DNA from: Nyssa sinensis
Taxonomy: Eukaryota > Streptophyta > Magnoliopsida > Cornales > Nyssaceae
Direction: 5' to 3'
DNA: 64,000 bases
Assembly (NCBI GenBank): GCA_008638375.1
Contig: CM018036.1
Location: 17,824,332 to 17,888,331, forward strand
The translations under genes and the position numbers were made by a program. The number at the start of each line of letters is the position of its first letter. Within the stretch, counting starts at the first letter, position 1. Below, piece after piece: positions 1 through 12,474 of this stretch. Under the pieces are notes generated by a model, which saw only the letters and a list, made by a program, of their open reading frames with translations, did not search any database and was not told the origin of the DNA.

Positions 1-572
1 AGTGATTTATCCATCATGAAAAAAAAAAAGAAGAGATATGAGCATATTGTTGAGAAAGAGATATGGTTTGAATCTTGTGGAATTCTATTTTATTGTTCTT
101 TCCACCAAGTATTTTCCCAATTTGCTTTGATTTTCCTTATCCATTTTTTCTTAACCCTCACTTTGTGGCCTGTCATTATCACCAAATTAAAGACCTTTTG
201 ATCTCTGATTTTGGTGTTGACTATATTAGTGGAGAGGATTTCTGAAAATTGGACTTATGGGGTTAAATTTTAAGAGAATTTGTCTGAGTTCAGTTGTTCT
301 ACTTTTATCTGAGTTTGCTGGTGGTTTGGAGTTAAATTGACTATATCACACACACACTCAAGGTCTTGGTTTTAGGTTGAAGTGAACGCTTAACTCTTGC
401 TTGAAAAATTGCTAAATTTTTGATTGACTTTTCCTGCTATCTTTGATGTTAAAAGAATAAGATGCTAGTGATGAAATCTAATTTCAGATCATGGCTTGAT
501 GAGTGATAAGATCTTTCTATGAGGTCTAGGTTTTTGTTTGAGGACAAACGAAGTTTTAAGTTTAGGGGTATT
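1..572 (+). other. 3' untranslated tail and polypurine tract of an Athila-type gypsy element
   Basis: AT-rich DNA with no convincing reading frame. It ends in the arrangement usual before a 3' LTR in Athila/Tat elements: a stretch reading 'gaggacaaacgaag' followed by the purine-rich tract 'aagtttaggggta' (559-570), then a TG start at 573. The body upstream of the window is not visible. A small open frame at 16-201 is low-complexity at its start and is not supported as a gene. Confidence 0.55.
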
Positions 573-1198
573 TGATGACTTGAATAATTTATAATTTTAT
601 CACCTTTTAACTTTAAATTTTAGGTTAATTTTATTTATCTTTTGATTAATTTTAGGCCTCATTATTATTATTTAAATTTTATTTTAGATTTGAAGAAATA
701 CAAGTTGTCTAGCAAAAGCCCAAGAAGAAACAGAAGAAGAAAGAAAGAAAAAAAAAAGACAAAAGAAGAATGCTAACATTGGAAAGTGAAAGAAAAAACA
801 AAATAAAAAAGGAAAGAATTGTTGGCTTGTGGTTAAAGCAGGGACCAAAGAAAAGAAGAGATAGTTTGAAAAGTCAAAATGGGCTTGGAAGGCTGCTTCT
901 TGGAGTTTAAAATAAATAAAAAAAAAGAGGGCAAAACCAACCCAAGCCCATCATGGAAGCAGCGGCTGACGTGGGATGTGAAAAAAAATATTCATGTGGC
1001 TAGGGCTGTTTTGCATAAAAACGGGAAGCGGCTGAACCCAGAGGGGGGCGCAGGAAACGAAAAGAAATAAAAAGGGAGGAGAGAAAAAAAAAAAAAAAGA
1101 AAAGGGGGGAAGAAGGTGTTGCGGTGTGAGATCTAAGGAAGAGAAATTGAGAGGCGCTGCGGCTTGGAGATTGGAGGGAGATCAAGAAGGCAGTGCGG
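573..1198 (+). repeat. Left part of an Athila-type LTR
   Basis: Starts TGATGACTTG immediately after the polypurine tract. It holds a poly-purine/A-rich U3, a TATA-like 'aataaaaaggg' near 1066-1076, and a GC-richer stretch (1110-1198) resembling the transcribed start of an LTR. The LTR is broken at about 1198, where integrase coding sequence begins abruptly, and LTR-like sequence resumes at about 1976. The LTR assignment rests on the PPT/TG context and not on a second copy in the window. Confidence 0.5.
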
Positions 1199-1975
1199 CG
1201 TATTGGCCAACTATATTTAAGGACTCTTATCTGTTTTGTAAATCATGTGAAAATTGTCAAAGGACAGGTAATATATCGCATAGAAATCAAATGCCACAGA
1301 CTCCTATTTTGATTGTTGAGATTTTTGATGTTTGGGGCATTGATTTTATGGGACCATTTCCTTCCTCTTTTGGTAATATTTACATACTTTTGGCTGTTGA
1401 TTATGTTTCTAAGTGGGTGGAAGCTAAAGCCACCAGGACTGACAGTGCTAAAGTTGTTGTAGATTTTGTGAAATCTAATATATTTGTCACGTTTGGAACT
1501 CCAAAGGCCATTATTTGTGATAGAGGGATGCATTTTTGCAATAGGATGTTGGAGGCAATGTCTCTGAAATACAATGTGGTGCATACATCTTACCATCCAC
1601 AAAGCAATGGCCAAGCTGAAGTATCCAATCGAGAGATCAAGTCTATTTTGGAGAAAGTAGTCAAGCCAAATAGGAGGGATTGGAGTTTGAGGTTGGAGGA
1701 TGCACTATGGGCCTACAGGACGGCATACAAGACTCCTAATGGCATGTCACCTTATAGGTTACTATTTGGCAAACCATGTCATCTTCCTGTGGAATTAGAG
1801 CACAAGGCTTTTTGGGCAATCAAGCAATGCAACATGGATATGGATAAAGCTGGAGAACATAGGAAGTTGTAGTTACAAGAGCTAGAGGAATTGAGGAATG
1901 AAGCATATGAGAGCTCTAAAATATACAAGGAAAAGACAAAAACCTTTCATGACAAGAAGATTGAACTGAAGAACT
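1199..1975 (+). pseudogene. Integrase fragment of an Athila-type Ty3/gypsy polyprotein
   Basis: This encodes the integrase that inserts element cDNA into nuclear DNA. The reading is open from 1126 to 1872, but homology starts at about 1199 with YWPTIFKD. Part of the zinc-binding domain remains (CKSCENCQR). The catalytic core shows the first Asp in WGIDFMGPF, the second in ICDRGMHF and the Glu in [11 protein letters not shown]. The C-terminal part runs through [20 protein letters not shown] and [17 protein letters not shown] at 1870 stands where relatives have Gln, then homology continues (ELEELRNEAYES, IYKEKTKTFHDKKI) to about 1975. There is no start codon, protease or RT upstream. The 72 bases before 1199 are LTR-like, so the first about 24 codons of the open frame are not integrase. 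The segment sits inside an LTR, which is abnormal. Confidence 0.9.
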
Positions 1976-2211
1976 GAAGTTTTAATTCATTGATTTCTGT
2001 TATTAATTTAATTTTCATTCATAATTAGTTTGATCAAAATTCCAACCCCCCTCATTTATTGTTTTGTTATTAATTGAATTTTAGTTTAGAATTGTTCAGA
2101 ATAAATAAAAAATAAATTGTGAACATTCTTTGTGGGTTCGACCCTTACTCAGTTAGCTACTATGTTTATTGTGTTAAGAAGTAAGGTTAATTTATTTTTG
2201 GAGTGTTAACG
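1976..2211 (+). repeat. Right part of the interrupted Athila-type LTR
   Basis: Non-coding AT-rich sequence directly after the integrase segment. It contains 'gtgggttcgaccc' (2130-2142), a phrase common near the 3' end of Athila LTRs, and ends at about 2211 where a reverse-strand gag begins. It is interpreted as the R/U5 half of the LTR whose left half is at 573-1198. The exact right border is uncertain. Confidence 0.45.
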
Positions 2212-2548
2212 ACGCGCTTCCATATACTATATGAAACTTCTTGAGATGCTTGTGAGGATCTTCATCTGCAAGGCCATGAAAAGTGGGCAAGAGATGTATT
2301 AGTCCAGATTTTAATTCAAAAGTAGTAGTACCATTTAAAGCAGGGAACGTTATATATAAGGTTTGTTGATTCAGATCAGGGGCGGCAAGCTCTTTCAAAG
2401 TTCGATTTCCAGCCATGACTTCATCCTTTTCTAAATCAGAATCACTATCAAATAGGGAATCAAGAGTTAGATCGTTCTCTTCAGAATTTCTCCGAGCTTC
2501 CCTCATTAACCTGCGCAAAGTTTTTTCTATTTCTGGATCGTACTGCAA
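2212..2548 (-). pseudogene. gag N-terminal fragment of an Athila-type gypsy element
   Basis: This reads on the minus strand from ATG at 2548 and encodes the start of the capsid-type Gag that packages element RNA. The recognisable Athila Gag block is RTLKELAAPDLNQQ, then FELKSGLIHLLPTFHGLADEDPHKHLKKF, preceded by an acidic stretch (DSLFDSDSDLEKDE). Homology stops near FHIVY (about 2215). The last dozen residues of the open frame (to 2192) are read from the neighbouring LTR, so the gene is truncated by the junction with the forward element. Primer site and 5' LTR lie upstream on the same strand at 3183-4642, giving the normal order LTR, PBS, leader, gag. Confidence 0.85.
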
Positions 2549-3182
2549 ATCACTTTGATTAAAAGATCAAGTTACAGTCATAAACAATCAAGGAGACTCT
2601 AATAAATCATGAAAAACAAATCAAGAAAAATCTAGAGTAATGAAAATAATAAAATAAAAAGAAAACAAAAGAAAAGAAAAAAATAATAAATAAATAAAAT
2701 AAAATAAAAAACTCTATGCTAAAAAAAAAATCACCTTGATTATTTATTTATTAATTTTTTTAAAAAAAAAAACAAAGGAAGAATGAACTTTGTTACTCCC
2801 AGTATTCGTCAACGGCATGCACTAGCTGATGGACGGCGTGCACTGTCGTACAAGTGATATAGGATTTGATTGAATTTTCTTTTCCTGTACCAGTGTAGTA
2901 ATAAGATCTTTTCCTCACTCCATGCTTGAAAACCAATTCTATAGAAAAGAAAATCAAAGAGGCTGGGTTTGCTGGCACCATGGATAAAGAGAGAGGGCAT
3001 TAGGACCGAGTAAGCTATCAACTTTCCCTTCGGTTAGCTGAACCAACACCTGGTAGCTTCCCTCTGACCCCGGTTCCACTTAATATATTTCTTCGTTGCC
3101 TCTTTTTTTTTTTTTTTTATTTTGAAAGAATTTCAAGAACGAAATAAGGATCACAAGAAACACAAAAATCAACTTAAATCAC
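2549..3182 (-). other. Leader (5' UTR) of the reverse Athila-type element
   Basis: About 630 bp between the primer site and the gag ATG. It is very A/T rich at 2640-2775 and 3100-3125, with a mixed-composition block at 2790-3080. Two short minus-strand frames overlap in 2793-3021 without recognisable domains. I see no gene here. Confidence 0.5.
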
Positions 3183-3200
3183 TCCCCAGCAACGACGCCA
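3183..3200 (-). promoter_or_regulatory. Primer-binding site, tRNA-Asp type (Athila)
   Basis: On the minus strand this reads TGGCGTCGTTGCTGGGGA. It matches the primer site typical of Athila elements (TGGCGCCGTTGCCGGGGA, complementary to the plant tRNA-Asp 3' end) except for two C-to-T changes. It lies 8 bp inside the LTR border at 3209, as expected for minus-strand DNA priming. Confidence 0.8.
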
Positions 3201-3208
3201 AAATTTGG

Positions 3209-4642
3209 TGTGCTGTCGCAGGCAACCAAAAATAAAACCTATACTCCTAAAAATACATGTAGTAGTGCAAGTAAGGATCCTTCCCACAGAGAGTATCTAG
3301 CCTAGTTTTATGTAATGTGAACAAGGATGTAGGGGGTTTGAGTATAACGAAAATAATTTTAAGAAAAACAACTAAGGAATAATTCGAATTAAAGTATCGA
3401 ATTCAATAAAAAGAACAAACATTGGTCTAAGTCAATATCCACCATTGAGATTTTACAACTGATCATCGATGCAAGTATATATCAATTCACACTTTGAATA
3501 TTCACCGTTGGAACTATTTTCCTGTCTCTCCTCAGTCGCAGTTAATTAGAAAACAATCGATCTAATTAACCCTAACTACTAAACAACCCAAGACAAGCGC
3601 TAAAGGTTTAACCTAGTAACAGCCTTAAGAATTAGAAAGATTGATGAAGCTAAACAACACAAGCACAAGCAGTTGTATTTAATTTAGTTGAGCGTTCTTC
3701 CTAAGATCTAGTAATTCCTAACGCAGCAAATCATTAAATCTTAGTTGCTTCACAAATTAGAGGGATCAAACAATTACGGATTTGATATCTAACCTAGCAG
3801 TAGATTGCAACGAATAATAAACTAGTAGACCTCTTAGTAATTAAATGAGATAATCATGAGAATAAGCACAGAAGAACATTCGATACTCCAAGCATAAATT
3901 GAACAATAAAAACAAATTAGATCTCACAGTTTTATTGATTCCGAGGTTTCCATTTTCTTCGACCAATTATAAAAGTTTAGCCACGCACGGCCATGAAAAC
4001 TTGAAGGAAAAATTATAGAAGAGGGGGGAGAGAGAGAGAGAGAGAGACGTCAAATCTGATCTCCTCCTCCTTTTACACATTAATTCAATGTTGAAAGCCT
4101 ACTAGAACTCCTAAAGATATTCTAAATATTATCCTAAAATAAAAATATCCAAATCTAACTATAAAAAGGAAAATATTAAAAATAAAATAAATTCCTAATA
4201 TAACTAGGAAAGTGGTGTTTGCAGTTGAAATTTTCGTGCACTAGATCTGGAAATTTCCAAAAATAAAACGCGTGGACCCGCGCATTAGAATTTCGCACAG
4301 CCAAGGAACGTCAGCAGTGCAAGTGTAACGACTTCAAGCCTGATTTCGACCTTGATGTAGCCAGAATCTCTTAAAACTCAAAACATGCAAGTTGTAGATC
4401 TATTTCTTGGATTTCCATAGCATCTTGAATCATCTCAATCGAAGCTCTGATGAGAGAGGTATGCCCAGATTACGAAGTGATGTTGAAACTGTCCAGAATC
4501 GCCTAATTAGCTTTGTTTTGCACTTAGCGCTTCCATTTGCATCCTAAATCAAAATATAAGAATAATAAGTACATTTAGGTACCAAATAAGTATAAAAGAC
4601 TAAACATTAAGGAAAAAAAAATGACATTTTGCATTCTCATCA
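3209..4642 (-). repeat. 5' LTR of the reverse Athila-type element
   Basis: About 1.43 kb of non-coding DNA bounded on the plus strand by TGTGCTGTCGCAGG and by CATTCTCATCA, so it has TG...CA ends. Its inner end abuts the primer site. It holds a short GA microsatellite (4027-4047). A tandem TA/CA repeat follows directly at the outer edge, so no target duplication can be read. The partner 3' LTR is not in the window. Confidence 0.75.
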
Positions 4643-4682
4643 TATATATATATATATATATATATACATACACACACACACA
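4643..4682. repeat. (TA)n(CA)n microsatellite
   Basis: Pure TA dinucleotides passing into ACACAC, directly abutting the outer end of the Athila LTR. Confidence 0.95.
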
Positions 4683-4683
4683 C

Positions 4684-7190
4684 TAACCCTACGATGCACC
4701 ACTATTTCCTATTCAAAGCAATATGAACAATAACATCCAACAACAATACAATCAATACAGGTTAATAGAAAGATAATTTAGCAAGGTGTGGTCACTACAT
4801 AGTCCAAACCTACACCAAGTAAAATCCATAGCACAATAAGTTAGTCAACATCCATTGCATTCATCAATATAGCCAATTTAAACACTCAAACTCAATGCAT
4901 AAACATTTTCATGAATGAAAAATGATATGCTTATGATTTAATGATCTGATTTAATGATACGATGTAATACACGCACAGGGCCCCCGAAGCACTTGTATTT
5001 CTCCTTCTCATGAGTTGCTAACTCATAGGTCTGGGGAACCTTCTGTGAAAGGTTATCACTCATAGCCAAAGGGAGTCTCTATCCCTGAAATAGAACGGGG
5101 CTCACGTCCTCTGAATATCATACAAGTTTACATTATCAAATCCACACAAATCCCTATGACTAATGGCCATGTATTTGAAGGGCCTGCTCCCTAACCAGGT
5201 ATTTGAAGGGACTGTTCCCTATCCCAAGGATTAGATCGAATAGATATTTAATGAAATCTCAAAAGTACACCACTCTTCTTATTCCATCATTTGATCCTAT
5301 TTAATTCATTTCCATTTATAGTACCAATGTCTCGCAAGCTCATACCACTCGTGGGGTACCCATCAATGCCATATCAACTCATAATTTCATTAGATCCACA
5401 CAAGTCCCACATCACTTAGGCATGCTTAAGATGCCATGTGGTTTCACAATACACCATGGCCACACAGGCTCACACTAAGATCCATATCCATCAACTGTCA
5501 CAAAGTGTAATGTGTGCTATTTATATATACAAGGACCAAGTAACCAGTAGAGTGTCTATATATGTATTCATGATAGATTTATAGGTGATGGTAAAGCACC
5601 TAAGTGATAATGACAGTCACACTATAAAATCAAATGACAAGCATGCAATACTAACCAATTAGGATGTGATCCTAGTCCTAGTCGTCACCTGACCGTAAAG
5701 AGATACTACATCTGTCTTTCAGAATATGTATTATTGTAACATCACCTTATAGGTAACCAAGACAGGTGATTAAATTTAATCTAATCTTATGTTATTGCAT
5801 TATCCATAAGTCATAAGTAATTTAATACCAAGTATATCCCTTCAGATAAAATCAATAGTGCTTTAAAATGTTCGAGGCACCTCTTAAAACTAAGTCAAAT
5901 AGCACCCTCAAGTTTTTCCAAATAGTCCATAGAAATTGTACTAAACAACCCTTAGAAATAAAACCAATAGCCCTTAAGAGTGTACTAAATAGATCATAAA
6001 ATCTCAATCAAACAGTCCTTAAATGCTAAGCCAATCATTCCTTAAAATCTCAACCAAATATCCCCAAAAGGATCTACTGAACAACCTCCAAAATGTATCA
6101 AGCAGTCCATAAAAGTTGTACCAAGCAACCCATAAACTAATTTCTCATTTCTAGCTTAACGAAACATGCCCGAAGGACAACTGTCATCCCTAATCATATT
6201 TATATGCACCTATATAATTCAATTCATTCTTCAAAATCCATAAGACATGGTCTTATTATATAAATCAAGAATTTTTGTATCATACACATCAATAATGATC
6301 TTCAATCGACATTATTCCTATAACGCATTTATCTCTTACTCACATATCATCTTTTATGTTCCATCATCATAAATCATTTCCACCAACATGTCCATTCAAG
6401 TTTTTGCAAGAATATTCTTAATTCAATATATGTGGTTCAAGAATCACATATTAGTACACTGATTTTATCAAATAGTGACCACAAAATGGTTTTTATAAAA
6501 TTCACCTCGCAACCTTTCTGGAAGAGATCAATTTTAAATAAAATATTACTCATTTCTCTTGAATCGAAATAAATATCATAACCCAAGAGATTTATTAGAT
6601 GGTCCAAAATATTTTTCTATTTCAGACTCATACCAAAGTTATTTTCGTTAGTGAAACGGGTACTGAATTCTAAAAATTCACCAAAAATAGAATATAACAC
6701 CAATTTATACAAAACCAATTTTAAATGAAAGCTAAAATATCATATTTTGGTTTCTAACAATCGTATTTTAGGAATACTACATCAAATAATATATTTTTAG
6801 AATAAAGATACACCTAGTGTTGTCAGCCCAAAATTTTAGAAATTACCACCTGATCTAATAAAATTCATGACTTTAGTTATACTTTGTATTTCTATATAAA
6901 ACAAATTTTAAATAAAAATGGACCTCTAGGGATTCAATTTGAACACAAAATTCACTAAATGTTGATTTATATTGAACTAGTTATAATTTTTACAATCTGA
7001 GAAAAAACTTATGGGAAAAAACTAGGAAGCAACTCGAGATCACGTACCATTTTGTTTTCCAATTGTTTCTCCTCCAAAATTTACCTAGTATCAATTGTAA
7101 ACATCTTCCATACACATAAAAATTAATCACATCACTTCCAAACCAATGGGATGTACCTACCCCATTTATAGATAAGTTTTTTTTTTAATC
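4684..7190. repeat. LTR-like non-coding repeat (copy A')
   Basis: No reading frame of note. Two blocks match other parts of the window in order and wording: the control-like stretch at about 4990-5110 resembles 9740-9860, and 'gcatgcaatactaacca' with 'cctagtcctagtc' (5640-5690) resembles 10140-10190. This places it in the same broad family as copies A, S1 and S2, and S2 is joined to a chromodomain-gypsy 3' end. The outer ends are not recognisable. Confidence 0.5.
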
Positions 7191-7329
7191 TCTATTTATA
7201 CTAATTTTACTAATATATAAAATTAGTTTTAAGGTTTCTCATATCACACTTATATTATTTTTTCTTATAATGGTTGTTTTGGCAATAAATTTTTAATTTA
7301 CCTACAAAAAAAATTTAACTTACTTTGAA
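7191..7329. other. AT-rich spacer, nothing identified
   Basis: Short AT-rich interval between the LTR-like repeat and a MITE end. No frame, repeat or motif supported. Confidence 0.4.
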
Positions 7330-7470
7330 AAGTAAAATGTCGAGGTTCGGGGCAGGGTGGGGCAAGGTTAGGGTGAACCTCTAAACGGGGGTGAAGTGGG
7401 AAATATAAATCGGGTCGGGGTTGGGGAAGGGGCACCCCACCTTGAACCCGCCCAATTGCCATTCCTAATT
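7330..7470. mobile_element. One end of a hAT-type MITE
   Basis: G/C-biased run of GGGG/CCCC-rich words ending 'caattgccattccta' (7454-7468). Plant hAT MITEs commonly begin TAGGRATGGCAAT, and this is that terminus on the opposite strand. The other terminus is not visible, so it is called as a truncated copy. The minus-strand open frame over it (7298-7534) is a by-product. Confidence 0.45.
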
Positions 7471-7544
7471 GTGAGTGTTCTCTATCAAAAAATATGGTTA
7501 ATAACAATTCTAACAAAAAGAAGGTGAATAGCATGAAGACTGCT

Positions 7545-7700
7545 TTTTTTAATAGTAAAAAAACAACGAATCAAGTTTCGAGTTTGAGTCTTCCTTGGGG
7601 ACACTAGAGGTTTGCCTGATCGTTAACTTTAGGGTCTCGGGATTAGTTGAGGTGTATGCAACCTAGCCCGAACACTCAATTATAAAAAAATAAATAAATA
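7545..7700 (+). mobile_element. tRNA-derived SINE-like fragment
   Basis: Contains a box-B-like 'gagtttgagtcttcc' (7580-7594), then a body reading 'gggattagttgaggtgta' and 'gcccgaacac', and an A-rich tail (7684-7703). The body wording is familiar from dispersed plant SINEs. No convincing box A is seen, so the 5' end is probably missing. Confidence 0.5.
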
Positions 7701-7714
7701 AATCAGACAGACAT

Positions 7715-8229
7715 TTATTACTGATGTGCCCAAAATAAGCCATCTAGGGCAAGGATGATGCGTGTACCCTAAGTTGGAGTCCAGAGCTTAATATCAAGAG
7801 CAAGTAGGGTCCTAACTAGGGGTGAGGTTGGAATCAAGATCTTTGACACCATTCATCATATTGTCTCATTCAGAATTAAATGGTACTGAGGTTAGAAGCA
7901 GAGTTCTATTAAAAAAATGCCTAATTAGAAAATGATAAATATTATCCTTATTTTATCTCTATAGGATCTTATTAAAAAATAAGGGCGAGTCCTATAAAAG
8001 ACAATCAACCCTATTACACGAGGTATGCATAACTATCTTACTTAATTCGATATAGTTATTCTCATAAAACCCCTACTAACTTTATCCCCGGAGAGTCCAT
8101 CATCGGATCTCCTCCAGTGACTTCATAACCCAATTGTTTTGCAGGTCATCAAGGGAGGATCCCAGCCATTGATCGTCTGATCTAGAATCTGACATCATCA
8201 GATTGCACCATTAATAGGAATGAAGTAGT
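7715..8229 (+). repeat. Tat-lineage gypsy LTR remnant
   Basis: TATA-like 'tcctataaaagacaatc' (7991-8007) is followed by C-rich 'tttatccccggagagtcc' and 'ggatctcctccagtg', the usual R/U5 wording of Tat-type LTRs. It ends in 'agattgcaccattaatagg' (8201-8219), a decayed version of the TTGGCGCC-type primer site. It lies just upstream of the gag-like helix at 8356. The left border is approximate. Confidence 0.5.
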
Positions 8230-8445
8230 TTTTACATCAAAATCTAGAAGCAACAATGGCCTTGAAACTTTGCCTTAAGACATAAATTCAATCGGCTCTA
8301 GCTCTGACTTTCACGCCGCCTCCTTACAAAGGCGTGTCGGTGGCTGATGGCCCACACGAATGTAACTAATCAGAGATTTAATCTTCTGACTGAACAAATT
8401 GAGGTGTTGAACCAGATTGTGGCACATCTGGTCCAAAATTGATAG
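8230..8445 (+). pseudogene. gag N-terminal remnant of a Tat-lineage element
   Basis: A short frame near 8356-8442 reads AHTNVTNQRFNLLTEQIEVL and ends NQIVAHLVQN before a stop. This helical, heptad-like pattern is typical of the extreme N-terminus of Tat-lineage Gag. It is in the expected place after the LTR and primer-site remnant. The rest of gag and all of pol are missing. The call rests on position and pattern, with no longer conserved motif to confirm it. Confidence 0.45.
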
Positions 8446-8748
8446 CCTCTGCTAGGCTTTACAAATCTGGCATTATGTTGTTTTGTTTTGAACCTAGCAA
8501 ATCATTTTAGATTAATTCCAATATTATAGTCTTATGACTTCTTCTAACGATATTCATTTTCCTTTATTATTCTTCTATACTCATCATTTTAAATATGTTC
8601 CGTTGAGTAACTTATTTGGTTAGATAGGAAACATTGCTCATATTTCTTAGCTCCGAAGTAGATCGCTTAGCATCGGGGTGATTTACTTCACTAACAAAGA
8701 CATAGAGGGTGGTCGGCATCAGCGATCTCATTGTTCGACCGTGGATTA
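8446..8748. other. AT-rich spacer, nothing identified
   Basis: No frame, terminal repeat or recognisable motif. Confidence 0.4.
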
Positions 8749-11738
8749 TGTAACACCCTGGTCCTAAATGGACTGGATTAAGGGGTCACCGGGACCCCAA
8801 ACTATAAGATAGGTAGGTGATTGAGACTAATCATCCTAGCCAAATGAATAAAGTATAGTTTATTTCTTTATTAGTTTGTTTTCTTCAAATCATTTTCCCT
8901 TAATTTGATTCAGTCCGTTGACATGCTTATACTTGTTCAAGTTTCGTAATGGGATTTAATGAAATAGATCATAGTAAAGTGCATCTGAACTAAAAATATT
9001 AATCACTAATGTATAACAAGGTGAAGTTCAGAGCTGACTATAATGGTTAATATACAACATACAAATTATGTCAAAGAATGGTACATGCACCCTTTACAAT
9101 ATACAACGAATGAATACAATTATTTGAAACCAATGCTACTTAAGTCTTAGTCCATCTCGTGTTGCTCCAACAACTATTCTCTACAAGTCCAGTACCTGTC
9201 ATCCCATGAACAACAAGGGTGAGTGATAACGCTTAGTAGGGGTTTCCAAAATACACAAGCAAGTAGCGTGCCAAAACTAATGCAAGTCCGATGAGAAAAA
9301 TCCCTAATGTCCAATATGCAATTCTAAGCACACGACAATCATATTAACCAGATCACAAATATAGACATGACAATCAAGAGAATAAAACACCATGTTGTGT
9401 GGTACAACAACAGTAATAAGGTACAGAATATATATCAAACATGAAGTATGTCAACATATACAAACCTCATGAAGCACCTTCATTTCTTGTTCAAATCAGT
9501 TAGAACAATGATATCCAATACGAATCGACGACATAAATAGTCAATAATGTATAATCACTTCACCATCATATAGACAACAAATATAATCCACAACATAAAA
9601 AGTTCGAGTAATATCTACTATACTCATCAATACAGTGTATGCAATGCCATGATGCTTAATATAGAAAGAAAAACGTGTATGATTTAAATTGCGATCCAAA
9701 TCCCAACTTCATCCCTCTCAATTCATAATTCAATCACCTAATGGCCCCTAAAAATGCCTGATACTTCTCGGGCTACTAACCCGATGGCAATGCACTACCA
9801 TCTGCGCAGGTTTACGGTTCATAACCGAAAGAAGACACAATCCCTGTCACAAAATAATCTCGATCTCTAATCATAATCTCATCATACACTATTCATCTAT
9901 CCCTTCATTCCATCCACACTATTCAGGTGTGCTCAATCCATACTATAGAGGTTCGCGATATAATCCACATCAGCTACCATGCAATGCAATGCAATGCATG
10001 ATATCTCAATGTACAATAATACACAATTATAACAGATTAAAATAATAGTAAGTACCAAAATAATAATGATAATCTCATCATAACATCACATAAAATTCAA
10101 GCATCGAAATAGTAATGACGGTTTCCTCATAAAAATCAATAACAAGTATGCAATACCAACCGATCATAATGTAATTCTAGTCCTAGTCATCATCCGACTA
10201 TAAAGAGACATACTTGTGTCTATCACAACATATATTAGAACCTCAAACACTTTAGGTTTAACTCTTGAGATCACTCCGACCCTTAACATTAAGGCTCCAT
10301 AGTATTTCTTTAAGTCCTTTTAGATTAATTATTCATTAGCTTATACACCGAGTATCCGTCGTGCCAAAAGGATATAAAAATTGTGTTCTTAGGCCTCAAA
10401 ATCCCAAAGGAGGTCTCATCCTAAAGTTTCTTAGTCATTTGAATGCCTTTTAAACTCATGAAGGTATTTTCATAATTTACTAAACAAGTTACGTGTCTAC
10501 CGAGATACCGTCTCTTAAAACTGACCTTGGAATCAAATCCAGAAGGTCCAACAATCCTAAAGATGTCCTATTTATATTTTATAATGCTTCTAGGTATCTG
10601 TTCCATGTCTAAGGGCATTTTAGTAATTTCACATTTTTATGTGGGGCTACTCCGAGTCCCTATTTCAGTATTCTGATATCATATTTAAGTTTCGGGCGTC
10701 CAAAATATTGGAAATGCCTCTTCTAAATTTTAATTCGGCTTTCAATTACTTAATCTAGGTCTAGGATTATAATTGTCATATTCTCACTTTTTGTGGGACT
10801 ATCACCGGGTCCCAATTTCTTCAATCTGATCATATATTTGAATCCTGAGCATCTAAAAACTTTGGAATAGCCACTTCTGAATTTTAATTAGCCTTTAAGT
10901 TGCTTAAACTATCGTTAGAAGTATTTTTATAATTTTTCATATTCATGTAGGACTGCCCCGGGTCCCCGAATGTCCAAACTGACTCCCCTATTGAGTCTGG
11001 AATGCCCAAAAACGTTAAGAATGCCTCTTCTCACATTTTAATCGGCTTTACTTTTAATGTTATGAACAAGTAAGTTGTTTCATAAATTCTCTAAAATTTT
11101 TCCACTGTATTGTAATTATTAAATTTAAGTCAATCCCTTTATAATTTTCTTTAATTCAATTTCTAATCCTTGTTACCAAACAGGACAATTTCAATATAAA
11201 TTCCAATTTCTATAATAGGGTTGTCCCTATTCCAATTCACTAGCTCCAAACAGAAAATCACATAACCCTGTGCCCAAACACTCTAATTCAAGAACCAGTA
11301 GCCAAATAGCCTTTTAGAACCAACCAACCATGGGTCAGACCTGAATTCGAGACCCGATCTAATTTGAGCGTTGACCGCCGTCGATGACAACTCCAATCAC
11401 CTTCTCCGATGAGACTCGCCGACAACTAGAAATTTTTAGTTTTTCTGCCTTGTTTTTCTTGCTCGATTTTCATCCATTTTTCATTCTAAACACCACAATG
11501 CATCATATAACATCATTTCGAATGATTTTCATCTATCAAGGGTGGCCAAACCAGCCCAAACCTCCGAATCTTGATTTTCCAGCGAGAGACCTGTAACTCA
11601 CAGTCTCTCGATCTCTAGTCATCCTTTTTGGTTCCTTCCCTATCCAATTACTTCCCATAGCCCAGTGGGTTCTTCCCCAATGCCCAAATCTCTCCAAAAA
11701 CTGTCATTTTTCCAAAACCCGAATTCACATATACACAC

Positions 11739-11748
11739 ATATATAAAT

Positions 11749-11793
<45 letters not shown>
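11739..11793. repeat. (CA)n(TA)n microsatellite
   Basis: Runs of ACACAC (11750-11768) followed by TATATA (11769-11793). Two overlapping opposite-strand open frames here are pure repeat artefacts. Confidence 0.95.
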
Positions 11794-11794
<1 letters not shown>

Positions 11795-12474
11795 TCACAG
11801 ATTTACACAAATACATAACCACACATACGTTCACACCCCAAACTAGATGTTTTAGTGCCTAGGGAGTCATAGTTAAGGTTCAAAATCCCTACTTCTGTCC
11901 GCCATTCTAGAGAGAGAAAACTTGAAACTCTTCTCCTATGGCTGCCTACCTAGTCCCCCTCTTTTATTCTTTTCTTTTCTTTTCCTTCATCTTCTTCTCT
12001 TCTTTTCCTTTCTTTCTTTTCTTCTCTAGTTCGGTTTATAGTATGTGTAACACACACACTTCCACACTCTGCTTTACACACACATTGATATACACATACA
12101 GTGTTTCACACATATAGTTCCTCTTATAGCCTTTCATTCCCTTTTCATGGCTATCTCATAACCCTTCAACACACACCATTTACACACATATACATATCTA
12201 CTCGCACAACGCACACCATGTGTACACATACACGCTGCTTTTAATTGAGAGAAAGAGAGAGAGAGGGGGTTAGGGTGTTCTGTTGAAAAGGGGGAAAGAG
12301 AAACGAGAGGGAAAAAGTGAGGTGATGGCTTGTCCCATCAAATGTCCCTCTTTTCTCCCTATCATGCACCCCTCCACACACAATCACACCCTTCCACCAC
12401 CAAAATTTTGACAAGTGTCTTGTTCTAGAATATCTACTTAGCTTCTTGGAGAAGCTTTTCACGTTTTTTGAGGT

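Noticed and set aside
11640..11862. Tyr/Ile/Val-rich and His/Thr-rich open frames on opposite strands
   Set aside because: Products of the CA/TA microsatellite.
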